Below are positions 1 to 9,442 of a DNA stretch of 35,387 nucleotides, in pieces. The first letter of the stretch is position 1; every line of letters starts with the position of its first letter. The notes below the pieces were generated by a model. The model was not told where the DNA came from and ran no database searches. It saw only the letters and a program-made list of their open reading frames with translations. Made by a program: the position numbers and the translations under genes. Source of the DNA: a virus. The stretch lies in the IMG/VR virus record IMGVR_UViG_3300043411_001259, positions 1-35,387 of that record. One strand, written 5' to 3'.

Positions 1-1
1 C

Positions 2-307
2 TCTCCGGAAGATTTTGTCCTGAGAAAGTTCATGGCTAGGCGTAAACATACCGAGTTGACAAAAACTGCCCTGCTGGTCATGGCGTCCATGAACGTGGAC
101 TCCAAGGCCATATCAGGGAAGTGGGAAGAGTACGCCAAGTCTGCCTTGTTCCTGGAGAATCTAAAGTCGGCTAAACCTGTGGAGGACACCCGCTACAAAA
201 ACTACCTTGAGGAGTACGAGAGGATGAAGGATATCCGGCCAGAGGTTAAAATGGAGAGAGGTATAGCTTCCCTCTCCCTATCCAGCATTGAGCAACTCTG
301 TGAATGA
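2..307 (+). CDS. 5'-partial small protein upstream of the tape-measure gene
   Basis: The reading frame is open from base 2 to a stop at 307. An ATG at 32 exists but has no convincing ribosome site, and the residues before it (SPEDFVLRKF) read like ordinary protein, so the gene probably starts left of the window. The visible part is about 101 residues, charged and probably helical, with no motif I recognise. It ends in an ATGA-type overlap with the next gene, so the two are translationally coupled. A small gene directly before a tape-measure gene is the usual place for a tail assembly chaperone; that role is inferred from position only. Confidence 0.6.
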   Translation, partial: SPEDFVLRKFMARRKHTELTKTALLVMASMNVDSKAISGKWEEYAKSALFLENLKSAKPVEDTRYKNYLEEYERMKDIRPEVKMERGIASLSLSSIEQLCE

Positions 308-3300
308 ACCAGTTCCCGCCAACCTATGGAATAGACCCGAATGCCCCTCCGGAGGGGGGCCTGGGCGGAGATGTGTTTGCTCCACAACATGGCCCGGAGT
401 TCTTTGGATACAATGAGGTAAACCTCTTCTCCAACGGGAAGATGGGGATGGATCCTTCCTACGCCTCCCCAAACTGGACGGCCAACATGAGGCCCCAGTA
501 CGGTGGACCTTCCGGGTTCGATGCCAGGCAGGCTCCGCAGTTTACCATGATGGGCGGCGTACGCCAGTTGGGTTACCTCCCTACCTGGAACGACCCCGTT
601 ACCCCTACCTACATGTCGTCCTCGACATACTACGGCCAGGCTGCCCACGACGTAGCCTCCAAGCCGATTGACTACACAATGAACGCGGTGCAGAACGCCG
701 CTATCCCTATCGCAGGGTTTATGGCGGGTACCTACCTGTCTGGTCGGAACGTGGGGTGGCTGTTCGGCCCCCACAAGGCTGTCCGCAGTGCCCACTACTC
801 CATGAGCATGGCTTCCCAGAGGGCTGCAGCCCTGGTTACCGGAAACGCTGTGAGCTCCGCTGCGATGCACAGTACCGCCATGGCTGCCGCCGGCAGACAC
901 TCCTTTGGCGCCTTTGCCGGTCGAATGATTGGATCCGGTATAGGCCGCACTGTTGGCTTCGCTGCGGGCGGAGTAGGGGGTTCCCTCGGAGGTTTTGTCG
1001 CAGGTGGAACCGGTGCTGGACGCGTGGTTGGAGCTGCAACCTGGGGTGGACGTGGTGCGATGATGGGCGCCAGGGCTCTAGGGTTTGCTGGGTCTATGGT
1101 CGGAGCTGCTGCGGGATGGCTGGCGTTGCCTATGGCCGGCATGGCTGCGGCTGACGTGGTAGGGGACCAGATGGCAAACGCCTATATCGGCACCCGCCAG
1201 GGCATGGACACCCTGTTGTCTGCCTCCTCTGCAGAGTACACCGGACAAAGCATGTACGGCACGGGTATGAACCGCAGGGTTGCTGCCGACCTCGGCGGTC
1301 GCATGGCCAGGGAATCCATCCTGAAAGGGAAGGAGGGTTCATACCTGGCAGAGATAATGAACACCGGATCCCAGATGGGTATGTACGAAGATGTAAACTT
1401 TGCCAACAGCGAGAAGGTTCTCTCCCGTACCCGGTCTATCGCCAAGCAAGTTTCCATGCTGATGAAAGTGGCCAACGAGCCCAACGTCCAGGAGGCCTTG
1501 AAGATGGTCTCTGACTTGCAGAGGGCGGGGATTGTCGGGAAGAACGCGGAAGCACTGATTACCTCCTACGGGTCTGCCTCGGCGGTGTCCGGGGTTGCCG
1601 GCCGCAGGATCATGGAGACTGTGGGTAAGCAGGGGCAGGCGATGGCCCAGATGGTAGGAATGTCTGCTTTCAGTGGTCAGATGCAGGCCGCCTCTGCTTA
1701 CGCAGGAATAGCCAATGCTGCCAAGATGGGCCTTGTAGACCCGGCTACGTTGGCCTTGATGGGTGGAGTTGAAGGGGCAACCCAGGCCTTCACAGGTGGG
1801 TCCATGCGTCTGGCTACTACGGTATATAACCGTGCTACCTCCTTGTGGGGCAGGGAAGGTAGCGTCACTGGCAGTTTGTCTAGGATTGGCAACCGGGTCG
1901 CGGCTGACCCCATGGCGGCCAGAGCAGAGCTGTTCCTGCTGGGGGGACAGGCTGCGGCAGAAGAGATGGAGAAGAACTTCTTCGCTCCCTATCAACAGAT
2001 TTTTGATGTAGCTAAAACCTTACCAGGAGGGCTAAATACTAACAATATCGTCAACGTAATGCAGTCCAGGGGGATGTCGGCGGATGAGACCCGGTCGTTT
2101 CTTACCATGTTTAGAAACTTCAGGGACCCCGCGGCCATGGCCCGTATGTATGGAGCGATGGCTGCCCAAAACAGGGAGACTACATTCCACACCATGGAGC
2201 AAGCCGGTTTTGCGTATACCGGGGAGGGGCCCGGAGCAGGGTTTTTCTCTCCTTTATCTCGGACAGCGGCTAACGTGAAAGGGTGGTGGAACCGGATGGG
2301 CGGAGCTATGACGAATGACTCCGCCGCAGTATCAGGCACGATCGCAGACTGGGGGGACTCGTTAAACCGCATGGCCTGGGGGGATCGTTGGGGAACTGGC
2401 CCAGAGGTAACCAGGTACCGCTACGAGACAGATAATAACGGAGAAACGTACCGAGTTTCTGGAGGAGCCGCAGTAGTAGACCCGAAGGAACTACGAGGCA
2501 GGGGCTTCTCGGCGTCAGGGGTAGCGTTAACCAAACAGATGTCAGACCTTATCTCTACTGATGTAGATATCAACAGGGAGTTCTCCGAAGCCCGGAAGGG
2601 GCCAAGGGATAAGGTACGGGGGAACATAAGTAGCTTGTTGTCCAAGTATATGCCGGAAGCGCATGTAATGGATATCTCCCAAGCCACCCAAGCTTTATCC
2701 ACCGCGGAAGTGTCGGAGGTCGTTAGGAGAAACCTGAAACCAATTAAGGAGAATGAGGAGAGGAACGCTTCGGCCTCCGCCAAGGGGTCAATGTACACCG
2801 GGAATGACACCTTCATCGGAGAGTGGATGGGGTTTGGCAGTGAGAAAGTACAAAAAGCTGCCCGACACCGTATGGACAAAGGGTGGGCTCAAATACTGGA
2901 GGGGGAGAACACTAAGTTCGGTAAAACACGCAACCCCCTTCTCGGTGCGTATAATGTACTCACCGGGGCAGCAGCTTTATCGTCTAGCAAGAGCTATGGA
3001 CTGAGTACCTTCCTTTTGCCAGCAACGATGTTTGTTGGAGACCAGGATATAGAGGAAACCTCCGGCATGCGGGGGGACGTGGAGTCCTTCCGCGGGTCCA
3101 TGGCAATATACCGGGCTGCATTAGACGACCCTACCGGAAGTAATGTGAGAGACCTTATTAGAACGGACTCCGCCGCTAAAGCGGAAGCTGCTCGTAACTC
3201 CCAGGTCTCTGTCGCAGAGATGGATTGGTTTTTGTCTAACAAAAAGGGGCTCTCCAGTGAGAAAACTGCTCGTATAACAAAGTTCTTTAAGGAAGGAGGA

Positions 3301-3786
3301 ATAGAGCAAGGTAACGAGATTATCGCAAGGAACTTCCGGGAAGGCACAGGCGCTGACGCTATTATGGTCGCGCTTAACCTCCCGGACAAATACCGCAGTG
3401 TTGTTGAGGAAGCCACGGTTGGGATTAACAAGACGTCGATGGACGCGGAGACCTCTGGTAGGTTGCTGAGTTCTATTCGCAATTCGGTTGGAGAGAGAGG
3501 TAAATTCAAAACCTCGCAGGAGTACGCGAAGGCTGTACACGCTGATGCCAAGCTCTCCGGAGAACAGACTCTAGACACCGAAGACGACGACAAGTGGGCT
3601 GGAGCCCGTGCGGAGGAAGCTGCCGATAGACAGGCTAACAAGGACTTCCGGGATGGCGCCAAGTACCTTCTGGAGTTCGCTACCTCCCAGAGGGGTAATT
3701 GGCTGCCTCCGAATGGCATCCCCACCGCCAGCGGAAGGGAGACCGGTGCAACCAACATGCCAGCTGGAAGAGGGAAACAGCGATGA
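304..3786 (+). CDS. Putative tail tape-measure protein (1160 aa)
   Basis: This is the longest gene in the window. The first 120 residues are rich in Pro, Gly, Tyr and Asn. Residues about 130-285 are Gly/Ala-rich, with many GxxxG spacings and hydrophobic stretches suited to inserting in a membrane. The rest is mostly helical, Ala/Met/Arg-rich and polar. Length, the hydrophobic Gly/Ala block and the position just before baseplate hub genes fit a tape-measure protein, which sets tail length and can form part of the DNA-entry channel. At roughly 1.5 Angstrom per residue it would correspond to a tail near 170 nm. An internal virion protein is the main alternative. The start overlaps the preceding stop; no strong ribosome site is seen, suggesting coupling. 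Confidence 0.6.
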   Translation: MNQFPPTYGIDPNAPPEGGLGGDVFAPQHGPEFFGYNEVNLFSNGKMGMDPSYASPNWTANMRPQYGGPSGFDARQAPQFTMMGGVRQLGYLPTWNDPVTPTYMSSSTYYGQAAHDVASKPIDYTMNAVQNAAIPIAGFMAGTYLSGRNVGWLFGPHKAVRSAHYSMSMASQRAAALVTGNAVSSAAMHSTAMAAAGRHSFGAFAGRMIGSGIGRTVGFAAGGVGGSLGGFVAGGTGAGRVVGAATWGGRGAMMGARALGFAGSMVGAAAGWLALPMAGMAAADVVGDQMANAYIGTRQGMDTLLSASSAEYTGQSMYGTGMNRRVAADLGGRMARESILKGKEGSYLAEIMNTGSQMGMYEDVNFANSEKVLSRTRSIAKQVSMLMKVANEPNVQEALKMVSDLQRAGIVGKNAEALITSYGSASAVSGVAGRRIMETVGKQGQAMAQMVGMSAFSGQMQAASAYAGIANAAKMGLVDPATLALMGGVEGATQAFTGGSMRLATTVYNRATSLWGREGSVTGSLSRIGNRVAADPMAARAELFLLGGQAAAEEMEKNFFAPYQQIFDVAKTLPGGLNTNNIVNVMQSRGMSADETRSFLTMFRNFRDPAAMARMYGAMAAQNRETTFHTMEQAGFAYTGEGPGAGFFSPLSRTAANVKGWWNRMGGAMTNDSAAVSGTIADWGDSLNRMAWGDRWGTGPEVTRYRYETDNNGETYRVSGGAAVVDPKELRGRGFSASGVALTKQMSDLISTDVDINREFSEARKGPRDKVRGNISSLLSKYMPEAHVMDISQATQALSTAEVSEVVRRNLKPIKENEERNASASAKGSMYTGNDTFIGEWMGFGSEKVQKAARHRMDKGWAQILEGENTKFGKTRNPLLGAYNVLTGAAALSSSKSYGLSTFLLPATMFVGDQDIEETSGMRGDVESFRGSMAIYRAALDDPTGSNVRDLIRTDSAAKAEAARNSQVSVAEMDWFLSNKKGLSSEKTARITKFFKEGGIEQGNEIIARNFREGTGADAIMVALNLPDKYRSVVEEATVGINKTSMDAETSGRLLSSIRNSVGERGKFKTSQEYAKAVHADAKLSGEQTLDTEDDDKWAGARAEEAADRQANKDFRDGAKYLLEFATSQRGNWLPPNGIPTASGRETGATNMPAGRGKQR

Positions 3787-3980
3787 GAATCCTGTCCAAA
3801 CTAAAACCGGTTACCCCCACAGAGCTTTTCAAGAAGCAGGTTGAGGGTGTTATGAACTACGCCAGGAACGAGGGCACGAAGACTGTGACCATTCCTCCGC
3901 AGTTTGGGGGTCTGTTCGGCCAGCGCACCACGCTGCAGGAAGACTTGGTGGTTAACGTGATCTCGGTTGACGGGAGGTAA
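3783..3980 (+). CDS. Hypothetical 65-aa protein between tape measure and baseplate genes
   Basis: The ATG at 3783 overlaps the tape-measure stop (ATGA), with a GAGGG-like ribosome site about 8 bases upstream. The frame is open further upstream, but that part lies inside the tape-measure gene, so the short form is preferred. The product begins MRILSKLKPVTPTELF and is basic at the N-terminus, with no recognised domain. It is sandwiched between virion genes and is probably a small tail component or assembly factor; this is inferred from position only. Confidence 0.65.
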   Translation: MRILSKLKPVTPTELFKKQVEGVMNYARNEGTKTVTIPPQFGGLFGQRTTLQEDLVVNVISVDGR

Positions 3981-3982
3981 GC

Positions 3983-5449
3983 ATGGCAACTGTATCGTTT
4001 AACCCAGGCGGGGACCCTAATGTAAACGTAAAGGCAGCAACGGATCCTTCTTTTACTACCATAAACGGATACGGCACATCCCCCAATGTTAACGTGACTT
4101 CTGGGACCAAGGAGGACTTAGCTAAGGCTAACGCCCAAGCTGCTAACGCAAGCGGCGAGGGCATCATCCTCACCCCTCCCCCTGGCACACGCCTTCACAC
4201 CATCCGTCCTCGTTACGACCTGGTCAAGAAGAACCTTCGAGGGTCTTTGTCGGCTTTTCGTATAAAAAACTCGGGTATTACAAGGAGGTACGTAACCGGG
4301 GAGGTAGAGAAGCTATATAAAATGTTCAAAGACCCAGAGGACTCCCAGGACACCGCCAGCAGCGGCTACACCCAGTTTCTCCTACAGGGAACCTCCCTTG
4401 TCTTCCAGGAGAAAGCCCAGGTTATTACCACTGCTGGGGATAACGACGTGGTGTACTACTTCGGGCGCACTCCCACGCAGTTAACCATCCAGGGAACCCT
4501 CATTGACGATGCGGATAATGATTGGTTCACAGGGTTTGTCACTGCGTACAATTCCATCATGCGAGGGACACAGCTTGCCCGTAACTTCGAGGTAATCGAG
4601 CTTTCCACACCGAGTGTGAACTATGTGGGTACGATCATGAACCTGCAGCTTGGGCAGAGCTCCCAGGTAGAACAGCTTGTTCCGTTCTCCATGACGTTGC
4701 TTTTGAAGGAAGTAACTCCGTTAAGCGTGACTGCCTGGGGGGAAGAGGTAAACCAGACAAAAGATGGGTTCGAGTCAGTGAAGTGGGCCGGGTACGACCA
4801 GATGAGCGACGTAGCTAGGAACCAGTATATCCTACCTGAGGAAGTGTTTAGCTACTACGACTACCGTGGGGAGGGGAAAGCCTTCCTAGACCACAAAATA
4901 TTCTCTGAGGTACCCGTCGAAAAACCCGAACACTTATTCTCCTCGGAGTACGTCAGCGTTGCCAGTGGCGTTCGTACTAGCATCCTGGACAGTATCGAGT
5001 CTATCAACTCTGCTATTCTGACTACCGCGAGTGTGGGAGCTAATCTCATCACGGACATCTCCAACTTCGTTACCGCCCCGCTGGACTTGATAGAGGGGGT
5101 AGCGAACGGAGTAACCTCGATCATCAATGCTGCAGAGGCTGCCAACGACCAGCTCGCTGACGCCCTGCTGGCCCCTTACAACCAGTTGCTGGCTACGGAG
5201 GACTCTCTAAAGGGTATGGTAGGGACCATCACTGCGTTCCCTGAGACAATTAGCGAAACTCTTGCCAGGATGACCGGGGATAACAGTTACGGTACAGCTA
5301 CCTTTGCTGGTGGAAAGTCGCTATCATCGGAGGACGCCATGGCGATACTGAGAGACGCCAACCACCGCGACCCATCCAAGGTTCCAGTGGTGGGACCTCC
5401 GTCAACCGCTGATAGTAGCAGCGACGATGGCGCTTCTATCTCCTTCTAG
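3983..5449 (+). CDS. Putative baseplate/tail-tube-end protein (488 aa)
   Basis: A GGGAGG ribosome site sits 5 bases before the ATG. Residues 1-80 are low-complexity and rich in Asn, Thr, Gly and Ala. Residues about 140-250 form a beta-rich block containing YYFGRTPTQLTIQGTLIDD, then RGTQLARNFEVIELSTP and NYVGTIMNLQL, ending in a strand-rich FSMTLLLKEV segment. That pattern resembles the tube-like domain of phage tail proteins that cap the tube at the baseplate. The C-terminal third is Ala/Ser/Ile-rich, amphipathic and likely helical. Position between the tape measure and the hub gene supports a tail-tip role. I cannot assign an exact family. Confidence 0.5.
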   Translation: MATVSFNPGGDPNVNVKAATDPSFTTINGYGTSPNVNVTSGTKEDLAKANAQAANASGEGIILTPPPGTRLHTIRPRYDLVKKNLRGSLSAFRIKNSGITRRYVTGEVEKLYKMFKDPEDSQDTASSGYTQFLLQGTSLVFQEKAQVITTAGDNDVVYYFGRTPTQLTIQGTLIDDADNDWFTGFVTAYNSIMRGTQLARNFEVIELSTPSVNYVGTIMNLQLGQSSQVEQLVPFSMTLLLKEVTPLSVTAWGEEVNQTKDGFESVKWAGYDQMSDVARNQYILPEEVFSYYDYRGEGKAFLDHKIFSEVPVEKPEHLFSSEYVSVASGVRTSILDSIESINSAILTTASVGANLITDISNFVTAPLDLIEGVANGVTSIINAAEAANDQLADALLAPYNQLLATEDSLKGMVGTITAFPETISETLARMTGDNSYGTATFAGGKSLSSEDAMAILRDANHRDPSKVPVVGPPSTADSSSDDGASISF

Positions 5450-5457
5450 GTGAATAC

Positions 5458-6648
5458 ATGAGAAAGCTTGCTAACACCGTAGCCCTGGAAAACCTGTTTA
5501 CCGCCGTACCGGGAAAGAACGCTCCTGGGTACCCTGCCGGCAGTGGGAGCATGCTGTTGAAAGCATTTTCCGAGAAGGTGTTCCGCCCCAACGTCCCCGT
5601 GGTGAAGGACGACTGCGGTACAAAACTGGGGAGACTGATCTATTCGGATACCGACCTCATCGGGAAGGTTCTGTTGAACGACGTCATGGGGGGGGCTGGA
5701 AACAACACGGTTGTCTGCCCTGCAGGAAAGCTCGTCACTTCGGAAGACCTTACCAAGATAATCTCGGAGGGGATTCCTCAAGTCCGTATTCGCACGCTGG
5801 ATAGCTGTGTGGCTTCGTCCTCCGGGGTACAGGGTGTCTGCGGAAAATGCCTGCACGCCTCTGCCGAGTACACGTTCAAGGTGACGGTACCATCCCTGTC
5901 TACCTCAACTTCGTTTGTTGCGTTTGGAACAAACTCTCCTAACCAGCCCACCCCTAGGTACTGGATGCTGGAAGACGTGGTTAACGACACCCGTAATACC
6001 TATGTGGTTTACTACAACGATGAAAGTGTGGTTGGAACTAACGGGTTGCCGAAGGTACGGAAACCGAATGGTATTACCCCTGCGTCACTGCCCACTAACC
6101 TGGTTACCAATGAGGGGGTCATTGCCTATGTACAAGTCGCTGTGCTGGTAACCGACTCCCTGGAAACCATTTTGAGAAAGACTGCAGAAGCCTTGGACAA
6201 AACAGGGCAGTTCTCCTGCTCGGTTGTAAACAACGAGCTGTTCATCCGGGATATTTTCTACTCTCCGGTACTGACTACCCATGTTCCGTACTCCCCTACC
6301 TCCAACGCAATCGACGGGATTTCGTTCAAAGGACTCTCCAAGGACTCCAAGGCCCGCCTGGACCAACACACCATGGAGGGATTCTACGACCGCTTTTCCG
6401 AGTCCTCCTCTGGCAGTATCCTTGGGGTTAAGAAAGCTACCGACTTTCCGCTTCCATTCCGGGAGGAGCTGTTCTATGCTACGGTCTCCGACAACGACGT
6501 GGCTATCGCGTACAGGGAGTTAAACAAGGTTCTGGGAAAGAAAGTCCCCCTGGACATGCTTCGGTACATCGATGAGTTGCCTGACAGGTTGGAAAAGTCC
6601 CTGTTGATTATCGCAGTGTATACCATCTACTCTTTCCTACGGGTGTGA
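5458..6648 (+). CDS. Tail-cluster protein with an RNA polymerase beta' (RpoC)-like zinc module
   Basis: The 396-aa product has two parts. Residues about 28-135 match the bacterial RpoC segment around the second zinc site: a GSGSMLLKAF block (compare NSGYLTRRL), PVVKDDCGT (compare VTEDDCGT), a LIGKVLLNDV stretch (compare VLGRVTAEDV), PAGKLVTSED, IPQVRIRTLDSC (compare VDAVKVRSVVSC) and GVCGKC (compare GVCAHC). The four ligand cysteines are C53, C117, C128 and C131. The trigger-loop block that follows this module in RpoC (AAQSIGEPGTQ) and the NADFDGD catalytic motif are absent, so it is not a polymerase. Residues about 140-300 look like a beta-rich phage tail domain, and the C-terminus is helical. 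The neighbours are baseplate genes. AGGTGA before the ATG is the ribosome site. Function is unknown: structural reuse of the fold, or contact with host RNA polymerase. Confidence 0.7.
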   Translation: MRKLANTVALENLFTAVPGKNAPGYPAGSGSMLLKAFSEKVFRPNVPVVKDDCGTKLGRLIYSDTDLIGKVLLNDVMGGAGNNTVVCPAGKLVTSEDLTKIISEGIPQVRIRTLDSCVASSSGVQGVCGKCLHASAEYTFKVTVPSLSTSTSFVAFGTNSPNQPTPRYWMLEDVVNDTRNTYVVYYNDESVVGTNGLPKVRKPNGITPASLPTNLVTNEGVIAYVQVAVLVTDSLETILRKTAEALDKTGQFSCSVVNNELFIRDIFYSPVLTTHVPYSPTSNAIDGISFKGLSKDSKARLDQHTMEGFYDRFSESSSGSILGVKKATDFPLPFREELFYATVSDNDVAIAYRELNKVLGKKVPLDMLRYIDELPDRLEKSLLIIAVYTIYSFLRV

Positions 6649-6653
6649 CCTGA

Positions 6654-9191
6654 ATGGCCATACGAACTACCCGATTCGCGGCTCCTGACAGTACTTTTGC
6701 TGTTAAAGCGTACAATTCGAATGCTCTTCGTACTGACGTCCTGTTCCAGGACTTTAGGGTATATCTGGAGGGCATTGAGGTACCTTTCACAGAGGTACAC
6801 GTGTCAGAACCTTACATGGCCCTCCCCGTGGCCACCGTGTCCCTGCCGTATTTCCCAGGGCTTACCGAGATTGGCCGTAATTACTTTCCCAAGGTGCACG
6901 TGTTTTACCGGGATATAGAAGCAGAACGGTATCTACGTAGTAACCAGATTGAATACACAGACGACGACATTTACCGACTGAAGTTCGCTGGGGTAGTGCA
7001 TAGGTATTCCTACTCTATGCAGAAAACCTCTGGAGGTGCATCCAAACAGTTCACTATTCACTGCTCCCATAAATACTACGTTCTCAACGAGATTGTCACC
7101 TTGTTCGGGGCCAGACAGCCAGAGGATGTTACAAACCCTACTGCCGATGGGGCGGTAGCGAAAGTAGCTTCCTACTTTGGTTCTGCGCAGATGTCGCTGG
7201 ACTGCATGAAACCTGTGAAACCACCTGTATCCGTTCTTCAGAAGTACTCCGCCTCTAACGCTATTTCCGGCCCACCCCTTAGCCCGGATTCCTTACTTGA
7301 GGACCCGACCTTGGAGCCTGCGGACATAGACATCACAATACTACCGGAAGGCATGGTGGGGTACGAGAACCGCGTACAAGGTATACCAGGGTACATTACC
7401 AACATCTGGGGAGCGCTAAAAAGAGACTCGTATTCCAGCCAGGTTAGTGTCGAAGGTAAGGACAACCTGATGATATCCAGGCCCATGGTGGATGTGTATA
7501 TCCCCCTGCTGGATAACGGCCTCAAGTTCTTTCGACGGATGTCCGGTCACCCCGTGATCGAATCGGACTTAAACATCGGAGTACCTACTGCCGGCGCTAA
7601 TGCAGTGGATAAGTCAAAGCTATCCACCGAGTCCAAGATAGTAGTACCTCCTATCATGCACGCTTCTGTGGGGGCGGCCGCCTCTGTAGATCTATCCCTG
7701 CTAGTGATGGAGACATATCTTAGTTACACGGGGCAGACTGGGTCCCTGATGGAAATATTTCAGAACACCCTGAATAACATCCGGTACGACATGTGCTTCC
7801 TGGCCAGTCCCGCCCAGGCAACTACCCTGAAAGAGGGGGTAGACGTCTTGGTAAAACCAGTTATGTCTACTTATTTCTCCCCGACCTGCAACGTCATACT
7901 ACCTACTATGTATGATTCCCTAAGCATTGAGGAGTCCTACTACGACACCCCTACCAGGGTGTCCGCCGTAGACAACGTCCCTTTGGCTACTCCGGATGGT
8001 AGTTTCTCTCCGCTGCAATTCAGGGCCCCTCACCTGTATCGTACCGCAGTGGCTGGATTGAAAAAGGGGGTAACTGATCATAAAACAGTTACCGGAAACC
8101 TTCTTGACTCCTTGTCGTTTGTGTATGAAGCCGTAGGGTCCCATGAGCTTGGGCAGGGAATCCGCTACAAGTTCGTCGAGGTCGAACCTTGGGTTAGGTT
8201 CCTGTTTGTCGAGGAAGACCCAGAGAAGTTGGATAAGTACCTCAACGAGGGCAAGTATGAGGAGGGAGTAGAAGAAGCCCTACATCTATCCTGGCTTCAG
8301 GCCCATGCAGCTAACGACACCATTGGAACCCGGGACGCGTTGGAGAAACTAAACCCATGGTCGCCGAAAGAAGGGGCTCTTGGGAACGGGTTGGACGGGG
8401 CGTACCGCAACTTATTGGCCACGTTGGAGTATGATTATTCCGTCTCTCTTGTACAGGCAAGGGTAGGAAGGGTCTCTGGGGTATTCAACCCTCATGTTAT
8501 CCCTGGGTACCCTTGCGACGTTATAAGCAAAAATGCCAATGAACCCAGCTACCACGCCTTCGTTACCAGCGTCGATACATCCTACAGTAGTTCCGGTTTT
8601 TGTGGGACTACGGTTACCTTTAGCTCGGCATTTACTTATGACGAATTCGGAAGCTACTACCTTCCTTCTACTCAACCGTGGCTGTCAGCCCAGCTAGACT
8701 TGGCGAGCAGTTACACCATGTTGGACCCAACCTCAAAAGCGAGGAAGACCGCGTCGGATTACTACAAGCAGGTCATCGGGGTAGGGGCGGCGTTCCCCAC
8801 TGCGTTGTATGATTTCGCTGAAGGACGAGGACTTCTCCCGGTTATCTCCGACAAGGGGGATATTGACCAAGGCGTTCCCTGGCCGTATGGACTTACCGGG
8901 GAATACCTGACTATCCAGGAGACTTCCGATAAAGCTCTGTCAACAGAGGCGTCCTTGGCGATGACACGCCGGGAGATTGAGACCCTCGGGGATGTAGCGG
9001 AATCTATGGGGGTTAAATTTATCTCTCTTCCTCGAGGACCCGATGGGTTACAAATCACCGCTTCCTCCCAAACCTCCGCTGTGAAAAGTGCTCTTAAAGG
9101 AAGGGCTGCAGGAGGGAAGCCGAAGCACCACGACGTGATAAAATCCGTAGGCAAGTCAGTGTTCCTGGATTACCCAGACGAGAAAAATTAG
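6654..9191 (+). CDS. Putative baseplate hub protein (845 aa)
   Basis: The N-terminal region reads FRVYLEGIEVPFTEVHVSE, then LPVATVSLPYFPG and a KVHVFYRD strand. I associate this beta-rich pattern (folded domain, Gly-x-Glu-Val-Pro, then a Leu-Pro-Tyr strand) with tail hub proteins of large phages. A later block (HVIPGYPCDVISKNANEPSY with TSVDTSYSSSGFCGTTVTFS) resembles the second barrel of gp27/gpD-like hubs, where a path-definition strand is followed by a Thr/Ser-rich strand. The C-terminus is basic and flexible. Position between tail-tip and wedge genes fits. The ribosome site is weak; the start lies 5 bases after the preceding stop, consistent with coupling. The hub assignment rests on pattern and context, not on a named signature. 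Confidence 0.5.
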   Translation: MAIRTTRFAAPDSTFAVKAYNSNALRTDVLFQDFRVYLEGIEVPFTEVHVSEPYMALPVATVSLPYFPGLTEIGRNYFPKVHVFYRDIEAERYLRSNQIEYTDDDIYRLKFAGVVHRYSYSMQKTSGGASKQFTIHCSHKYYVLNEIVTLFGARQPEDVTNPTADGAVAKVASYFGSAQMSLDCMKPVKPPVSVLQKYSASNAISGPPLSPDSLLEDPTLEPADIDITILPEGMVGYENRVQGIPGYITNIWGALKRDSYSSQVSVEGKDNLMISRPMVDVYIPLLDNGLKFFRRMSGHPVIESDLNIGVPTAGANAVDKSKLSTESKIVVPPIMHASVGAAASVDLSLLVMETYLSYTGQTGSLMEIFQNTLNNIRYDMCFLASPAQATTLKEGVDVLVKPVMSTYFSPTCNVILPTMYDSLSIEESYYDTPTRVSAVDNVPLATPDGSFSPLQFRAPHLYRTAVAGLKKGVTDHKTVTGNLLDSLSFVYEAVGSHELGQGIRYKFVEVEPWVRFLFVEEDPEKLDKYLNEGKYEEGVEEALHLSWLQAHAANDTIGTRDALEKLNPWSPKEGALGNGLDGAYRNLLATLEYDYSVSLVQARVGRVSGVFNPHVIPGYPCDVISKNANEPSYHAFVTSVDTSYSSSGFCGTTVTFSSAFTYDEFGSYYLPSTQPWLSAQLDLASSYTMLDPTSKARKTASDYYKQVIGVGAAFPTALYDFAEGRGLLPVISDKGDIDQGVPWPYGLTGEYLTIQETSDKALSTEASLAMTRREIETLGDVAESMGVKFISLPRGPDGLQITASSQTSAVKSALKGRAAGGKPKHHDVIKSVGKSVFLDYPDEKN

Positions 9192-9202
9192 GTATAACCA
9201 CT

Positions 9203-9409
9203 ATGGAAGACGCGAAAGTTGAAAAGAGTTCCTTCGCTACAGGGTACCTGGTTTCCAACCAGGTTCCAAACGACGTGGCAGAAAAGCTCTCCCCCACTAG
9301 CGCGGCAAGTGATTGCTTCGCGGGGCAGAAGTTCAGCCGCAAGTTGCAAGAGTTTCTCCTCAACTACCGTACTTTCGTGACAGCACAATACCCATTAACT
9401 GATGAGTGA
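9203..9409 (+). CDS. Hypothetical 68-aa protein
   Basis: A short ORF between the hub-like gene and the sigma factor gene. The product begins MEDAKVEKSSF; it is polar, with no transmembrane segment or motif I recognise. No strong ribosome site precedes the ATG (only an AGGT 11 bases away). It sits in a gap of correct size on the coding strand and keeps the operon packed. It may be a small assembly factor, but nothing in the sequence shows this. Confidence 0.5.
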   Translation: MEDAKVEKSSFATGYLVSNQVPNDVAEKLSPTSAASDCFAGQKFSRKLQEFLLNYRTFVTAQYPLTDE

Positions 9410-9442
9410 CCAAGAGTGGCCAAGAGTGGCCGAGGTACATCT

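Noticed and set aside
202-900. Long - strand ORF opposite the tape-measure gene
   Set aside because: It lies fully inside a well-supported + strand gene region, has no ribosome site and its composition (Gly, Arg, His, Val-rich) is typical of a shadow frame.
9416-9442. GTG start for the sigma factor gene
   Set aside because: No ribosome site precedes it; the ATG at 9443 has GAGGT at a good distance.
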